DNA of 64,000 nucleotides, taken from the NCBI GenBank assembly GCA_026545765.1, contig CM048843.1:19775646-19839645 (forward strand). The letters run 5' to 3'. Below the pieces are notes generated by a model. The model saw only the letters and a list, made by a program, of their open reading frames with translations, searched no databases and was not told the origin of the DNA. Source of the stretch: Plantago major (Eukaryota; Streptophyta; Magnoliopsida; Lamiales; Plantaginaceae). How positions within the stretch are numbered: position 1 is the stretch's first letter; each line of letters starts with the position of its first letter. Positions 1 through 12,133 of the stretch are shown one piece after another. A program made the translations under genes and the position numbers.

Positions 1-231
1 TTGTTATGTTTAACTTCAAACCACTCTCACCAACACACTACCTCTCTATAAAATTCGAGGATAAACCTGAAGCTAGGGTAGCAAACGCACAGATAAAAAT
101 TATCAGCACCAAGAATAATAATTCCTTGGTTGGTCAAAAATTACCATTGTGCTATAAGAACACCTCAGCTAAATCAATGCACCATGATAAACCTTCCAAA
201 CAATGCAGGCGGGAATTAAAATATTTCAAAC

Positions 232-575
232 CTGCAAACAGAACCATTGGCACCAACAGCTAAAGCAAAAGATTCATCTTCAAAGCAACAATCCAGAAGT
301 GGCTCCTCATCACAACATTCTAGCCTTAGCTCACATTTATCCACATCGTAGAGCCGAAGATTCTGCAAATGCCAAAAGTAAAGTGTAGTGTTTGTAAGTA
401 AGCAGAAAAAGCACACGCATCATATAAATCAATAACAACAACCGAACAACGCATTGCTTACGGAATCCCATGAAGAAATTAGGAGATTGTTGTTCGTGAA
501 TGGAGCGAACCGTATCCTGGAAATGGCGTCTCTGATAGGTTCGTTGAAATTCAAGCAAGAGTCAGGATTGTTCAT
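232..575 (-). CDS. BUB3.3: BUB3.3 mitotic checkpoint WD40 protein, 5' end only (exons 1 and 2)
   Basis: Two exons are visible: 462-575 (38 codons from the ATG) and 232-362. They are joined by a GT-AG intron, and exon 2 ends in a GT donor within an Arg codon. The encoded start has the first WD40 blade of plant BUB3-like proteins: RIRFAP, then LLISSWDS, then LRLYDV across the splice, then LLDCCFED. The spacing and LLDCCFE motif fit the plant BUB3.3 paralog better than BUB3.1. BUB3 proteins bind BUB1/MAD3 at kinetochores in the spindle checkpoint (family knowledge). The remaining blades must lie left of position 1; bases 1-231 read as intron. Only about 81 residues are present, so the paralog assignment is good but not certain. 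Confidence 0.8.
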
Positions 576-914
576 TTTGGGAAAAGCAAAGGGAAGTACA
601 CACAGAGAGGGATGGAATAGGGGAAATTGGGGTTTTTTTAGCTTAAGAACCCTAAATTGTGGTATTTGAATTTTGAATGTCCGTTATTATATGAAGGGGA
701 CAAAGGAACTACGGGATTTCTTTTGATTTTGCAGTTTGAAACTAAACGTTCACTTGAAAATTTCCCGATTTAAACTTTCACTTGAAAACATAGTACTTTT
801 ATACAACTATCCCTCTTTCAATGAAGTATTTAGGATCTGTTATTTTCAACTAAAAACTCATTCAGTTCAGTTCAGCTCGTCTTCAGTTCAGCTCTCTTAA
901 GTTCATTAAATTCA

Positions 915-956
<42 letters not shown>

Positions 957-1689
957 TATTATTATTATTAATATTTTATCATTTATTTACACAACCCATC
1001 TTTTGCACGAGGAAAATAAGAAAATTTATCAAATTGAGATATTTTCAACCTTTTTCTTTCTTTCTTTTTAACACGACTTTTAGTAGATCAATGAAATAAA
1101 AAGTACAGTTACGATTCGAATTACCCTTCTTTTCTACCGTAAAAGTTGAGTTAAGATAAGAAACTACAGGAACCTGAGAGTACCAAAAACTCCAAAACAA
1201 GTTAAACCAAACTAAAGTCGAACCAAAACGACATTATCACAAATATTGAGAAATGGCATTTATTCCTCCGTATTAGTTTCCATGTTATCTTCCTCGGACG
1301 CTATATTACACTAACAATCGATTTTTCTAAGGAGAATTTTTTCTAACTTAAATCGAAATTACTTAAAATTACGCACAAAAAAGTATAAAACAAAGTTATG
1401 TTAGTCAAATACTTAATTTATTTTTATAATATAATTTTATTATATTCTTTTGTCGTAATTTAAGTAATTGATAAGATCAACGCCCGTAAAAAAGTCCGCA
1501 TTTAATTTATTAATGGACCGGATGTAGTATTCATTATTATTAAAAATGGGACAAATGTAATTTCTTCATTGCTTCAGATTCATTTCGATTTCATTTCATT
1601 TCGATTCGATTCGATTCAGTTCCATTCGATTCGATTCCAAGAAATTTCATTGAAAAACAGCCTTTACTAGGCTTATAAATAACATACTA
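576..1689. other. Intergenic region upstream of BUB3.3, AT-rich, with a simple repeat
   Basis: No coding region was found. The stretch holds the presumed BUB3.3 5' UTR and promoter on the minus strand, an ATT microsatellite, and an imperfect pyrimidine/GATTC-rich tract near 1570-1640. The tract resembles low-complexity DNA next to the LINE relic that starts near 1690. Confidence 0.5.
916..971. repeat. (ATT)n microsatellite
   Basis: About 18 nearly uninterrupted ATT units, with one ACT variant near position 952. Confidence 0.9.
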
Positions 1690-4600
1690 TGTTTAAAAAC
1701 AGAAACTAGGCGGAGCTGTTTTTAAGGCTTTAAAATTATGAGTAATGCATATGATAGGGTGGAGTTCAATTTTTTAGAAAGGGTGTTTGACAAACTAGGA
1801 TTTGAGAGTTCCTTCATTAATGATTAATCTCATTATGTTTAGTGTGAGTCTGTGAGATATGTCTACTACTCTATTTTATTGAATGTAAATGAGCTTGACC
1901 CTATCCAAACCACAGAGGGTTTCAACAAGGGATCATCTTTCTCCTTATCTCTTTCTTTTTTGTACTGAAGCATTTAGTGCTTTGTCGTGATGTTGAGGCG
2001 AGGGATAGTTGCATCTCCTAGTGCACCAAGGATCTTCCATATTTTGTTTGCTGATAATACACTTATATTTTGCCAAGCTACTCCGGAGGCTGCTTTGGAG
2101 ATTAGTAGTTTACTCCACCGGTATAGTTTAGTGTTGGGGCAAGAAATTAAGCTGGATGAGTCGATGGTGGTTTTTAGTAGAAATGTAGGGTCATCTTCCT
2201 GTTAGAGTTGTAGAAAAGCATGAAAGTATTTGGGTATTGGATAGATCTAAGAAGGAGGTGCTTAATTGGCTTTGAGAGAGGGTTTGGAAAAAGATTGAGA
2301 ATTTCGAGAATAAATTTCTCTCTGAAGCTGGTAAAGAAGTTCTTATAAAATTCGTCCTTCAATCTAATTCGTCTTATGTGATGGTTGTTTCAAGCTTCTT
2401 GACTATCTTCTTCATGGAATTGAGTCGCTTATTTCCCAACTTATGGTTGGGTGATGGAAAGGATAATAAAATTCATTGGGTAAATTGACATACTCTATGC
2501 AAGTCTAAGAGGGATGGTGGTATGGGTTTTAGGGATTATGGTTTTTTAGTTTTGCTATGCTTGGAAAACAAATTTGAAGAATTATATATTTCCCTAATTC
2601 TTTATTGAGTAGAGTTCTTACTGATATTTTCCCTCTTGTGATGTTTTCGATGTTACTCCGGAAAGTAATTATTCGTTCACTTGGAAGAGTATTTGTTATG
2701 CTTTAGTTGGCTTCCCCGGAATCTTTCTATGCACCCTTATACCCCTGATTTGTATAACCTTGAAAATACTGTTGTTGCTAACTTAATTGATCAGGATACA
2801 GGTTGTTGGGATGAGAATTTACTGAATATCATGTTTTGGGATGAAGATATCAATAAAATTCGACAAATTCTTGTGTCTAAATGTGTTTTGAGGGGTGTGA
2901 GGATCTGACACTATACAAAGAATGGTTTTTACTCTGTGGAATATGCTTACTGTCTTGCGAGAGATTTGAGAGTTCAATAATTTTACATTCTCGGGTAGGG
3001 AGTAGCAGTGTCACAAATAGGTTTAAATGCAAAATACCCCTATAAGTTATTGTAAATGTGCGTGAAATCTGCCCCTTAAGTTAACAAATTAGTACCAAAC
3101 CCCCCTGAGTTATTAAAAAATGTGCGCGAAACCCCCCTGAGTTAATAAATTAGTCCCTGAGTTATGAAAAATGTGCGCGAAACCCCCCGAGTTATTAAAA
3201 CATGTGTGTGGAACCCCCAAGCCTTTTTTTTTTTTTACGGCGTACTCATGTTAGGTGCGACAATGGATGTTCTTTTAGGTTTTCTTACTACAAATTAACG
3301 CGACTAGGTGGACTGGACATTCATAGTTTCAGTTTATTATCTTTTGCCCTCACTTTTTTCCGTTTACACTAATAATTAATTGGTATATGTTGTTGATATG
3401 TAATGACAATCTTAATTAGTGTTATCTATGGTTGTTATTTATATATTTCAGTGCTATATAACCAGTATTATGTGATCGATTTTTGTTGTTCATTTAACCA
3501 GGAAAAAAATAGAGTTTTACTATTTTTAATAGCTCAAATTTAAGTCATTTTAATATTTTTAAAAATTTGGACTAACGAATTAAACTGCACAGAATATGAA
3601 TTCATCATGTATATTTAATATTTATGTAAAAGGGGTATTGCAATGACTTTATAAGAATTTCATGGGATTTTGCGTATATTTTTAATAACTATGGTCTTTT
3701 TTTTTGCATTAGTTTGGTGTAAGATAACATAAACAAACATCTATAGTTGTAACTAATGAGAGTGTACCTCATACACTTTAAAAATAAAGGGTGGGGGGTT
3801 TTGTGCCCATTTTTAATAACTCAAGGGGGTTTGATTAATTGTTAATCTGGGGTTTCAAGACATTATTAATAACTAAAAAAGTATGCATTTAACTCGTCAC
3901 AAATACTATGAATTGGGAGTTTGTTCGGAAAATTAAACTTCCAAACAAGATTAAAGTGTTTATTTGGAGGTCCTTAAACAAGCATTACATGTTTTGGATA
4001 ATCTTAGGAAATGACAGATTATGGTGGATGATTTATCTCATGTTTGCAAATGCGGCAAAAAAACTATTATGCATATTTTGTTCGAGTATGATTTTGCTTG
4101 CATTTTTTGGGCATTGTCATCTATCCCTAACCATTTGGTTACTCCAGGTAATGTTAGTGACTGGATCTGCCAGGTTTATCGCAATATGTCCAGGGAAGAT
4201 TTTAGCATCTTTGCTTGCTCATGTTGGGGCATTTGGTCAAATAGAAATCAGGTTGTGCATGAAGGCAGGAGCTATGATCCGCATAAGTCGAATTCTTTTA
4301 TGCTGAATGCCTAAATTACATTCAGAGATATAAGGATGCTTGTCTCCACTTTTGTCAACCTCGTCTCCCAGATCCTAATAATGCGCAGTGGCAGCCACTA
4401 GTAGAAGGTATTTGGAAGATTAATTTTGATGTAGCTATTAATAAAACACCTCGTTTGCTGGGCTTGGGATAGTTGTAAGAGATTGTAATGGTGATGTCTT
4501 AGTATGGGGACGACACCGAGCCTTGTTTATTCAAGATCCACAATTACGGGAGGCTATGGCGTTAAAGAAGGTAGTTTTATTGGCGTGTGAATGACAACCA

Positions 4601-4884
4601 AGACATGTGGAATTTGAAGAAGATTGTTTGAAGATCATTAAGGCTTTACAGTCTCATGAACAATGTTTGTCTGCAATAGGAGTAATATTAGAAGACATTA
4701 GATTATCTCTTGCTTTGATTATGTTTCTTTTAATTTTATTCCTAGAGCTCCTAATGGTGTTGCTCATCATCTTTCTCAACACATTGTAGAAGAAAGTGAT
4801 GGAACTACAAGTTTCATGTTTGAACTTTGTAATTGCTGGATTTTGGCCTTTATTAATGTAACTGTTTTGAGGTTTAAAAAAAAA
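1690..4884 (+). mobile_element. Degenerate 5'-truncated L1-type LINE, interrupted by a nested MULE-like element
   Basis: Plus-strand pieces of a non-LTR retrotransposon ORF2 occur in the correct order. At 1725-1800 is the reverse transcriptase block ALKIMSNAYDRVEF. At 2030-2200 is the catalytic region FADNTLIFCQ, with FADN in place of the usual FADD. At 2210-2560 is the thumb region. After 3908 comes the zf-RVT region with KLPNKIKVFIWR and a CxC-type zinc knuckle. At 4390-4790 is an RNase H-like domain with NFDVAIN and APNGVAHHLSQ. Many frameshifts and stops separate these blocks. A short A-tract at 4876-4884 marks the 3' end. The element is dead, and the target duplication could not be identified. 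Confidence 0.8.
3020..3895. mobile_element. Non-autonomous MULE-like element (876 bp) nested in the LINE relic
   Basis: The LINE reading frame stops at a 10 bp sequence, GTCACAAATA (3010-3019), and resumes after an exact second copy (3896-3905). Between the copies lie inverted ends, GGTTTAAATGCA on the left and the complement of GAGTTAAATGCA on the right. The ends are followed by degenerate tandem units of the type CCCCTGAGTTATTAAAAA on the left and by their inverse on the right. A 9-10 bp duplication and long repetitive ends are typical of Mutator-like elements. No transposase is encoded. Confidence 0.75.
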
Positions 4885-4929
4885 CGACTGGGTCGGTCGG
4901 TCCGGTTTAACTAGTACTCAGAGTCCTAT

Positions 4930-5400
4930 ACAAGACACCTTAATCTCAGAGCACACAAGTCAATTTCAAGACTTGGTGAATCAACTTGATGTTGCTGATT
5001 GGGTTCTTGGTGCTGAAGAGCAAGCTATACTACTCTCCAATTCCTTTGCCTGAAAATTGGGATGCATTGGTGATTACCCTAAGCAATTTGGTCCTAAATG
5101 AAATGCGTAAGTGGAGATGGTTACGGACGCTTTGGTCAAAGAGAAGAGACTCGCGTAGATGATTTGTATGCTATTGCTTTAAATATCGAGGAGGTCGAGG
5201 ACGAGCTAGATGCCGAGGCCGAGGTCGAGGCATGAATCGAGGCAATTCAAATGAGTTTGGTAATACAAGTGAGAATGCATGTACAGATGATGGAATTGTC
5301 ATGCAACTATTGTCACATTCCAGTGCACAAGAAGAGGAACTGTTGAAGGTTCCTAAAGAGAAAATGCGCAAGAGAATAAAGGGCTGAACAACGAAGATGG
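4930..5400 (+). mobile_element. Copia-like retrotransposon gag remnant
   Basis: The plus strand from about 4970 reads, with frame changes, as the end of a plant copia gag. A leucine-rich LLSSLP-type motif is followed by ENWDALVI, LSNL and a MVTDAL-like block. Then at 5180-5240 comes an Arg/Gly-rich RGRGR tract that normally precedes the CCHC knuckle. Reading is broken by stops and frameshifts. Pol-like sequence may continue to about 6100 but is too decayed to delimit. No LTRs were identified. Confidence 0.55.
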
Positions 5401-6739
5401 TGATGCGATGGTCACCGTCTGATGAGACGTTGCTTGATTATAGAATGATCATCTTCCTCCACTGTAATCTAGAGGGAGAGAGATCGGTCTCTAGATCGGA
5501 TTACCTTTATGGCAGATGCCATTCTTCATGGTATTCGAAGAAGGATGATGGTTTCTATTTCCCATGGTGTTCGAGAGATGATGGTGTCTTTACCCTTCAT
5601 ACCTTTCCTACGATGTTCGGGAAAGAAAGATGATGTGTCGATTAGGGGGAAGCTCGGATATGCACCGACCATTATTCAATGCAACCTCAAGTAACTCGCT
5701 TTGTTAAGGGGATGTGTGGTAATTTTAAGAGTACGTAATCTAAGGCGATTCTGTTAAAGGATACTCGTTTTAAGTGGGACCATTATGGCGTCACCAGCAT
5801 GTCCTGGGAATCTTGAAGTTCTAGTTGGGAAGATCGAGTATCTGTCTTTTTGGGAGCTTACTTAGATGGTAGATGGTCTGAATGACCATGTTGAATAAAT
5901 GACCGATGGTTCAACATGAAGAACATGTATTCCTCTTCTACGAGAGGAAGAGATGAAATACAAAATTTATTACTATGGACAGTAGAATGATAATATTTGC
6001 TTTGAACGTACATGATGGACTCTTTTACAAGGGAAGATTGTTGAATATCCAGCCTACATCTTCATTCATGGTGTCTCTCATTCCCGACCAACTCAACTCC
6101 AACCTAATATGCAGAAGAGTGTTGTTGTTGACTCCAAGATATATTTCCTTGATCTCCATATGAACACCATTAAAGCTCTTCAACTATGTGGGCCATAAAT
6201 AGAGCTCTAGTTTTCAGTTGAATACACACAAGAAACACACAAACATGGATTGAAGAAGAGAGAAAAAGAACAGAGCAGAACAAAAAACAAAGGAGGGAAT
6301 GAGTTTACAGAAAACTTCACTGACCTAATCTGTCTATTCTCTATTTAGAGCCGCATCTGAGATTCACTGAGAACCAATCCGTGGGGGTAAAATGACTATC
6401 CACTTATCAATAATGCTATTTTAGGTTGGAAGTTCCATAAGATTGTCAATGTTGAATCGCATCCGGTGAATCAGATTTATTGATTGTACAAAGGTGATAC
6501 ACACATAAGGCAAAGCTGAGACTTTGTATGTTCTTTAAACACGATGTGTATGACAGGGAAAACAGGCACAAACCTCTCCAGTCATGAGCATAAGTTCTCC
6601 ATTTTGAGGAGAAAATAAATTAAAATTATGCAATCATAAGTAAATATAACAGCATCATCACCAAAATTTTGCCCCTGCATAGAGAAATCATGAATATGCT
6701 AGGCAAGAATGTCAAATGCTATCCATTTCGTCCTACACT
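5401..6739. other. Decayed repeat DNA and 3' flank of ATP23
   Basis: Bases 5401-6100 contain broken reading frames that probably derive from the same copia-like insertion. Bases 6200-6739 show no coding region; the part next to 6740 should be the 3' UTR of ATP23 on the minus strand. Nothing else could be supported. Confidence 0.35.
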
Positions 6740-8284
6740 TCAAGGAGCTCTCTCAAAGGGCTGCGTGTCGTCGTAACAAGTATCCCAAACAGTTTCCATG
6801 GCCTCCTTTGCAGCTGCTTCTGAGCAAAGTGGGTTTTCCATCACTGATTGTATAACTCTTCTTTTCACACAGTCCTTCAGTAGAGAGGAAACAGGTAAGA
6901 TTAAGAAATCAAAATTACACGCTAGACGGAAATATGGACACATAAAGCTCAAAGATAAGGTATATATTTATGTCCTGAAGCCAAGTTCTGATAATGTCTA
7001 ATGATAAATTAATCTCTCTATCAAACTAACACAACTTGGAAATAAATCACTAGACATAAATAGAAGGTACACATTCAAGAATCTGTTCACAAGAGTAGCA
7101 AAAAATGAGCCCATGGAAGATGTGAGAATACACAGCATCTAGATATCAGTCAGAATTCTATAACTGTAAAAGCAGATTGTATGAACAAAAGAGGGTACAT
7201 CTAATGCTGAATAGTAGCTATATATTCTATATTAGTTCATAGTGAAACAAAATCATGAGTCAAGGACACAAGTATTACAAATCTTAGCAAACGTAGTATC
7301 AAAAAGACTAACTTCGTCTAAAATAGACTCTGATAAGAACAGTCGATGGATATAATTCATATAATCACTACATGTAAGGCCAAATTCATTCGTACAGAGC
7401 AAATAAACACGAACATAGTCAGTATTCCAAATCAGCCATACTCATTCATGTCCAATTTAGCAAACACACAAAGCCAAGTTGCATATCGAGTTTCAATTGT
7501 ACTGAAATAGACAAATATTGGACAAATCAACGCAACTACATTGCAGAAAACTTCAAAGAGAAACATTTTACTTGCTCATGACCTCTCGTCCTCTTCACAA
7601 AACCACGCAGCAACTCCCGTTTGAAATTGCAATCACCACTGAGATGTGCAGCACGAATCTGCTCCATAAACAATACAAATTCAACAACTTCGCAACAAAT
7701 AACCCGATACCATGCAACGGAATCATATATTAACTAACTCAACCTCACTGCAGGCACGGTGTGCACAATTGGACCAGTCCAAATCGGCAGCACGGCATTC
7801 ATCATACGCGTGAATAAGCTCATGAATCACAACTTGGTTCACCTCATCTTCCATTTTCAAATGGTTACTACACACTAAAATCTAAACCATACTATCCATT
7901 AACAGCTGCAAACAGCAAACAGTTTACTACAAATTCATTAGTAGAAGTAAAGGAAGAGCGAAAATGATTGGTTAACTTACCCCTTGACCAGGGACATATT
8001 CACCGGCTGATTGTTTCTCGCAGTGAACGGCCTTGATGAAATTGGAACGAACATCGCATCCAGATTTCTCCAGGTGATTTCTGAGAAACTTGACGGTTGG
8101 ATCTGAACGAACAAAAATGGATATGAATTCTCAGATTCTAAAACCCTGAAAGTGAAAAGTAAGGTTGGAGAAAGAGGAACGTACGTCTGAGGCTTTTATC
8201 GATCAATTTCTGGCACTCTTCCACTGTAAATCCGCCGGAGGAGGCCGACCTGGATGTGGATTTCGGGTTTGGATCCTCCGCCAT
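6740..8284 (-). CDS. ATP23: ATP23 mitochondrial inner-membrane-space metalloprotease
   Basis: Five exons were read on the minus strand: 8185-8284, 7981-8102, 7744-7881, 7572-7658 and 6740-6874, all with GT-AG introns. Together they encode 193 residues, the usual length for plant ATP23. The N-terminus has GGFTVEECQKLIDKSLR. The zinc-protease signature HELIH lies at about residues 94-98. Cys-rich segments (DECRAA, NCAH, CSE, SGDCNFKREL) and the C-terminal VWDTCYDDTQPF follow. In yeast, ATP23 processes the Atp6 precursor and acts as an F-ATPase assembly chaperone (family knowledge). Exon phases agree throughout and no damage is seen. A 97 bp hairpin-forming repeat lies about 200 bp upstream of the ATG. 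Confidence 0.93.
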
Positions 8285-9403
8285 GGGTTTAGAAGAAGAA
8301 AAAGAAGGGAACATTTTTGTTCGAAGAAAATTTGCAACTTCAAACTGAAAATTTGTTCTTACGCAGTGATTGGTTTGGTGTTTTTGTGTGTATTTTAATG
8401 TTTCACCCATTATTTTGCTATGTTTGGTTGTTATTTTGGTGTGTGTGTTTTGAATTTGCAAAGCCCGAATAATTTGAGGGCAGCGTTTTGAAACACCTCT
8501 ATATGAGTGTTTTAAAATACCTATGAAGAGTGGTATTTTTAAAACACCTCTATATGAGTGTTTTGAAATGCACATTTGCCCCACATAAAAAGACTATATT
8601 GTCCCTAAATTCCCACTTGAAAAATCAAAATTAACCCCAAAACCATATTAAACTCTTATAAAACCACAAACCCATTTCACTTTTCTCATTCTTTCACTTG
8701 ACAAGAAGAGAGTTTCACTCCATTCACAATCCATTCAACAAATTCCCATCTCTACTTGGGTAAGTCAAGTTCATCATCATGAGTTTATGGTGAGCTTTTT
8801 TAAACTAATATGTTCTCTAAATTTTAGGAAACTTGAATAATTATAAAACATATGAGAATAACTTATTAGGAAATTGTTCTATTTGTTGTGGTGGTATAGT
8901 TTTAAAGTTATGTTTAGCCGTTACACCGTCTATGACAGGTTTTTTATCAAAATTCATTGTGGTTAATTAGGTTCATATTTTAATTACAACGAAATAAAAA
9001 ATGAAATTTCTTGAAAGTATCTCCAGTCAGGAACCGTACCTATGAAAATAACACTCACTCACTATAATCAATTTGATCGTCAATCTAATGGTAAGACTTT
9101 TATGATTTAAAGCTTTTGCAATAGCAACAACACTTGTTAAGGAATTGATGTTAATAACATACTAAGTAAATCATGGGAAATAATTTACAATTCAATTTAA
9201 ATCTCAACCGTTAATCTTACTGATTCAAATTTTCAATTCAATGTATACATATATCACTCTTTAAGTATAACGTGCGAGGTTCGAATCCCACACGTGATTT
9301 TTTTTTCCTTTTATTTATGATTCTATTTTTTAAAATTATTTAGTCTATTGTTGCCCTTTTTTTAATTATCAAGTGGCACGTGTGTAAATTTCATGTTATC
9401 TAT
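8285..9403. other. Intergenic region upstream of ATP23
   Basis: No gene was found. A TATA-like TTATAAAA at 8656, followed by a C/A-rich, T/C-rich leader and a GGGTAAGT donor-like site near 8758, resembles a first non-coding exon on the plus strand. No coding continuation was found. Short tRNA-like and T-rich tracts near 9270-9310 were not convincing. Confidence 0.3.
8480..8576. repeat. Foldback (inverted repeat) upstream of ATP23
   Basis: Two arms around GTGTTTTAAAATACC and its complement flank a 10-base loop. Each arm also contains an internal near-palindrome, CACCTCTATATGAGTG, so the sequence can fold into a long stem or two smaller ones. It looks like a small foldback element. No target duplication was established. 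Confidence 0.6.
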
Positions 9404-9967
9404 TGTTGGTCCAGATAACGGCAAAGTAAAATACTAGATGGGAGGGAGGGGATAGTCTTTTGAAAGTTTTGTCGATCACCATATTTCTCAGATATCTGGT
9501 ACTTAATAACAGAGTGGGGAAGACTTTATGCGATAAGTGCAAGTGTCAGTAAGCAAGATAGTGATAAATACTCAGCAAGTAATAGATAACTGAAAGTAAA
9601 GTGCAGTAAGTAAATAACACAAAACTTTTATAGTGGTATCTGAAGGGTGACGTAATCCTTCAACTAATCCACTCGCCCTTTCTCAGGACTTGAAGTCACT
9701 AAGATAAGATGATGAGTTCTTCTTATAAAATCCTATCTTTTGATACCTTTAACACTAAGTTCTCAACCAAGTATTCCCCTGAGTTGTTTCCTAACTTTCT
9801 CAGCTAAGTACTTCCTCTACTCAGTAACCTTGAGCTATTCCTCAGCTTCCAAAGCCAAGTACTTCCTATGCTCAGATAGGTTAGGACTTTAGTTTTCTCA
9901 ACTAAATCCTTTCCCTAAACACGCCTGTTGGTGTTTTGGTTATGTTAGTTTGTCAAGTAAAGCTTTA
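9404..9967 (-). mobile_element. Partial LTR, minus orientation, related to the solo LTR at 42950-44384
   Basis: The sequence begins TGTTGGTCC and then follows, with moderate divergence, the reverse complement of the LTR at 42950-44384. Shared blocks include a TTTCTCAG motif, a CTGAAAGTAA/GTGCAG block and the well-kept segment GTAATCCTTCAACTAATCC at 9652-9670 followed by CGCCCTTTCTCAGG. The copy also keeps a TTTGTCAAG block near 9950. Similarity fades after about 9967, so the outer part of the LTR is missing. It carries no internal coding sequence. Confidence 0.6.
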
Positions 9968-11045
9968 TGTAAAATCCCGAAATTTTTATTGGACCATCTA
10001 TATGAATTTAATTCGGAGACGATAAATTATTTCATAAGTGAAGGACTCTAATTATTGAGCTTTTTTTCGCTGTTTATGGTGAGTATTTAATTTAACTATT
10101 CTGTGTTTATGCCTCTTATTTTCAGTTATTGTTTACTTTAATTAGAATTAACTAATAAACATGGTATGTGGACTTTGTTTTAGTTGAATAAAGATGAGGA
10201 GCTAATGTGGAATATTTGAGAATGGGTAGTTGGTACTTTCACAATCACTCATTTCCACCATCCCGCCCCAACTTTGGACTCTCCAACTCGTGCAACATGT
10301 TCGAGTATTACGACCGAGAAATCCGCAAGTCATCATGCCACTTCAAGTGTTGGTGTAGTTAAGAACTCTACTAAGGGCTTGTACGAAAAGTTGCTGCCCA
10401 ATTTTGGGAAGAAGCAGCCATGAAAGTAACCTCGGAATGTCTCGGGCGCAACAATTCACCCCCTCACTTTACATTTATCTATTCAGTTCTAAATTACGAT
10501 TATGCTTAATATGTCCATTATGTAGTGAAGGACAAGCTTTTTGTTCCTTCATCAATTATCAAGTCTAATGAATCAAACGGGTGTTTGTTGATATGATCTT
10601 GTGTCATGAACTTTTTTCCATATACTTTTTAAATGGTGGGGAATTTAGAGTAAAAATGGTGGGGAAATGGACCATGTCAAATTTTTTGGAGGGAAGTGTT
10701 TACAAGCAAAACGCATTACAACCAAGCATTGTTAAATTAGGTGTAAAAGTAAGGGTGCATGGTCATTTAACATAAAATGGTTGAGAAGACACATTTAGAA
10801 ATGCACAAATTTGACAACACTCAATTTGAACCAAGCATTGCATTTTGATTAAAATACACAAATTATACAAATTCACAATTGCAACCAAGCAATGCAAAAT
10901 ATGGTCAAAACACACACCATTTTGGAATGGGCTTTGCAATATGCAAAACTTAAGTTTGACTACAAACAAGATGGGTTTTGAACCAATCACACCCTTAGGG
11001 GAATTGCATTAGACCCCTAAAAATAACATAAGTTCCCTATTTTCA
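9968..11045. other. Intergenic region, no gene recognised
   Basis: AT-rich DNA with short open frames that match no family I recognise. Part of 10640-11045 has the look of repeat-derived sequence (repeated ACCAAGCATTGCA/ACCAAGCAATGCA motifs) and ends in a 24-base A tract at 11046-11069. Confidence 0.3.
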
Positions 11046-11070
11046 AAAAAAAAAAAAAAAAAAAAAAAAT

Positions 11071-11220
11071 TACCAACGGATGTTGGCACAAGTGGTGAGG
11101 GGCTTGAGTTTACTTAATCTAAGTCTCGGGTTCGAGCCTTGTGGATGTAAAAAAACATTTATGTGAGAGTCATCCTTTAAAATGGCGGATACCAGTGAGA
11201 AATAAAAAAAAAAAAAAAAA
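11071..11220 (+). mobile_element. tRNA-derived SINE, internally deleted copy
   Basis: The element has a pol III B-box-like GGTTCGAGCC preceded by an A-box-like region in GGCACAAGTGGTGAGG. Then follow CTTGTGGATGTAAAAAA, the conserved tail GCGGATACCAGTGAGAAAT and a poly(A) tract. It matches the SINE at 13367-13550 but lacks about 40 bases of the body. A second A tract immediately precedes it. ACATAAGTT occurs on both sides (near 11021 and 11220), suggesting a target duplication that includes the first A tract. Confidence 0.7.
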
Positions 11221-11955
11221 CATAAGTTTTCCCTAACTACCGTAATTAGTTTTGGCTTGCAATTAATTAGGGTTGTGTCAAGAACGGTAAAATTCATTTT
11301 TGGTACTTCAGTGTGATACTCTAAATGCAATTAGTGGATTTTACCCTGTCAAGAACCGGGTAGTATAGTATCGTCTTAAATAGAAAATTTTAGTTTTAGA
11401 AATTTTGTGATATTATGAAGTAGTACAAAAGTATTTAAAAAGTTTCGAATTCAAAGTCAATTTCATATCGTTGAGGTAAAAAACTGAGATATTTCGATGT
11501 TTTTCATTCCTTTTCAATGATATTTAGAACCATGTATGCTTCCCTCCCATATAAGTGGTCCACTTTATTTATAAACATATCTGGTTAAAAATATCTAAAT
11601 TTTTTACTCACCTCAAAGTGTTAACTATATACTAAACACTCGCATAACACTATTATATGTGTTGTTAGTTTATAGCTATATTAAATTAGATAACTTGGTT
11701 GATCATTCCCTACAATATTAAATTATAGAATATGTTCTAAAATGATAATGAAATGAAAGTTGACAAGTACAACATGGCTCTTAAATTAAGAAACAATTGA
11801 GCTCTCAAAACGTGAGAGCGAGCTCGGGACGCAAGTGGTGGGATAATTATGTGACTGGTACGAGTCGGTAATATAATCATACCGCCTAAACTCCTGAAAT
11901 TTAGAGTAAATTCGAAGTAACCGTCAAGCTCATGAGTCATGACAATGGAGTCTAA
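11221..11955. other. Intergenic region upstream of HRD1
   Basis: No coding region was found. It should contain the HRD1 promoter. No clear TATA element could be fixed. Confidence 0.3.
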
Positions 11956-12133
11956 AAATGCATCCTAAGATATCATCATCATCATCATCCAATTTTGCAC
12001 CTGAAAATCCACTGCCACCATCAACCTCCGCAAAATTGCCGCAATCGGGAATCCTCCGCCGCTCCGATTAGATTATACCTAACCGCGCCTGGGCTTCGAA
12101 TACTGCCTACGATCCGTAACAACCAAATCTCAG
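11956..12133 (+). other. HRD1: 5' UTR exon of HRD1 (probable)
   Basis: A CATCATCATC-rich and then C-rich leader ends in CTCAG followed by a strong donor (GTGAGC) at 12134. The next acceptor on the plus strand that leads into the HRD1 start codon is at 13720-13721, giving a 1.59 kb intron in the 5' UTR that contains a SINE. The 5' boundary is estimated. Confidence 0.5.

Noticed and set aside
8285-8584. Upstream in-frame extension of ATP23 exon 1
   Set aside because: The frame is open to 8584 but the extra sequence translates the foldback repeat. The ATG at 8284 matches family N-termini.
9262-9305. tRNA-like T arm (GAGGTTCGAATCCC) followed by a T tract
   Set aside because: No A box, anticodon arm or acceptor stem could be placed upstream, so it is not a tRNA gene. 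It may be a SINE scrap or chance.
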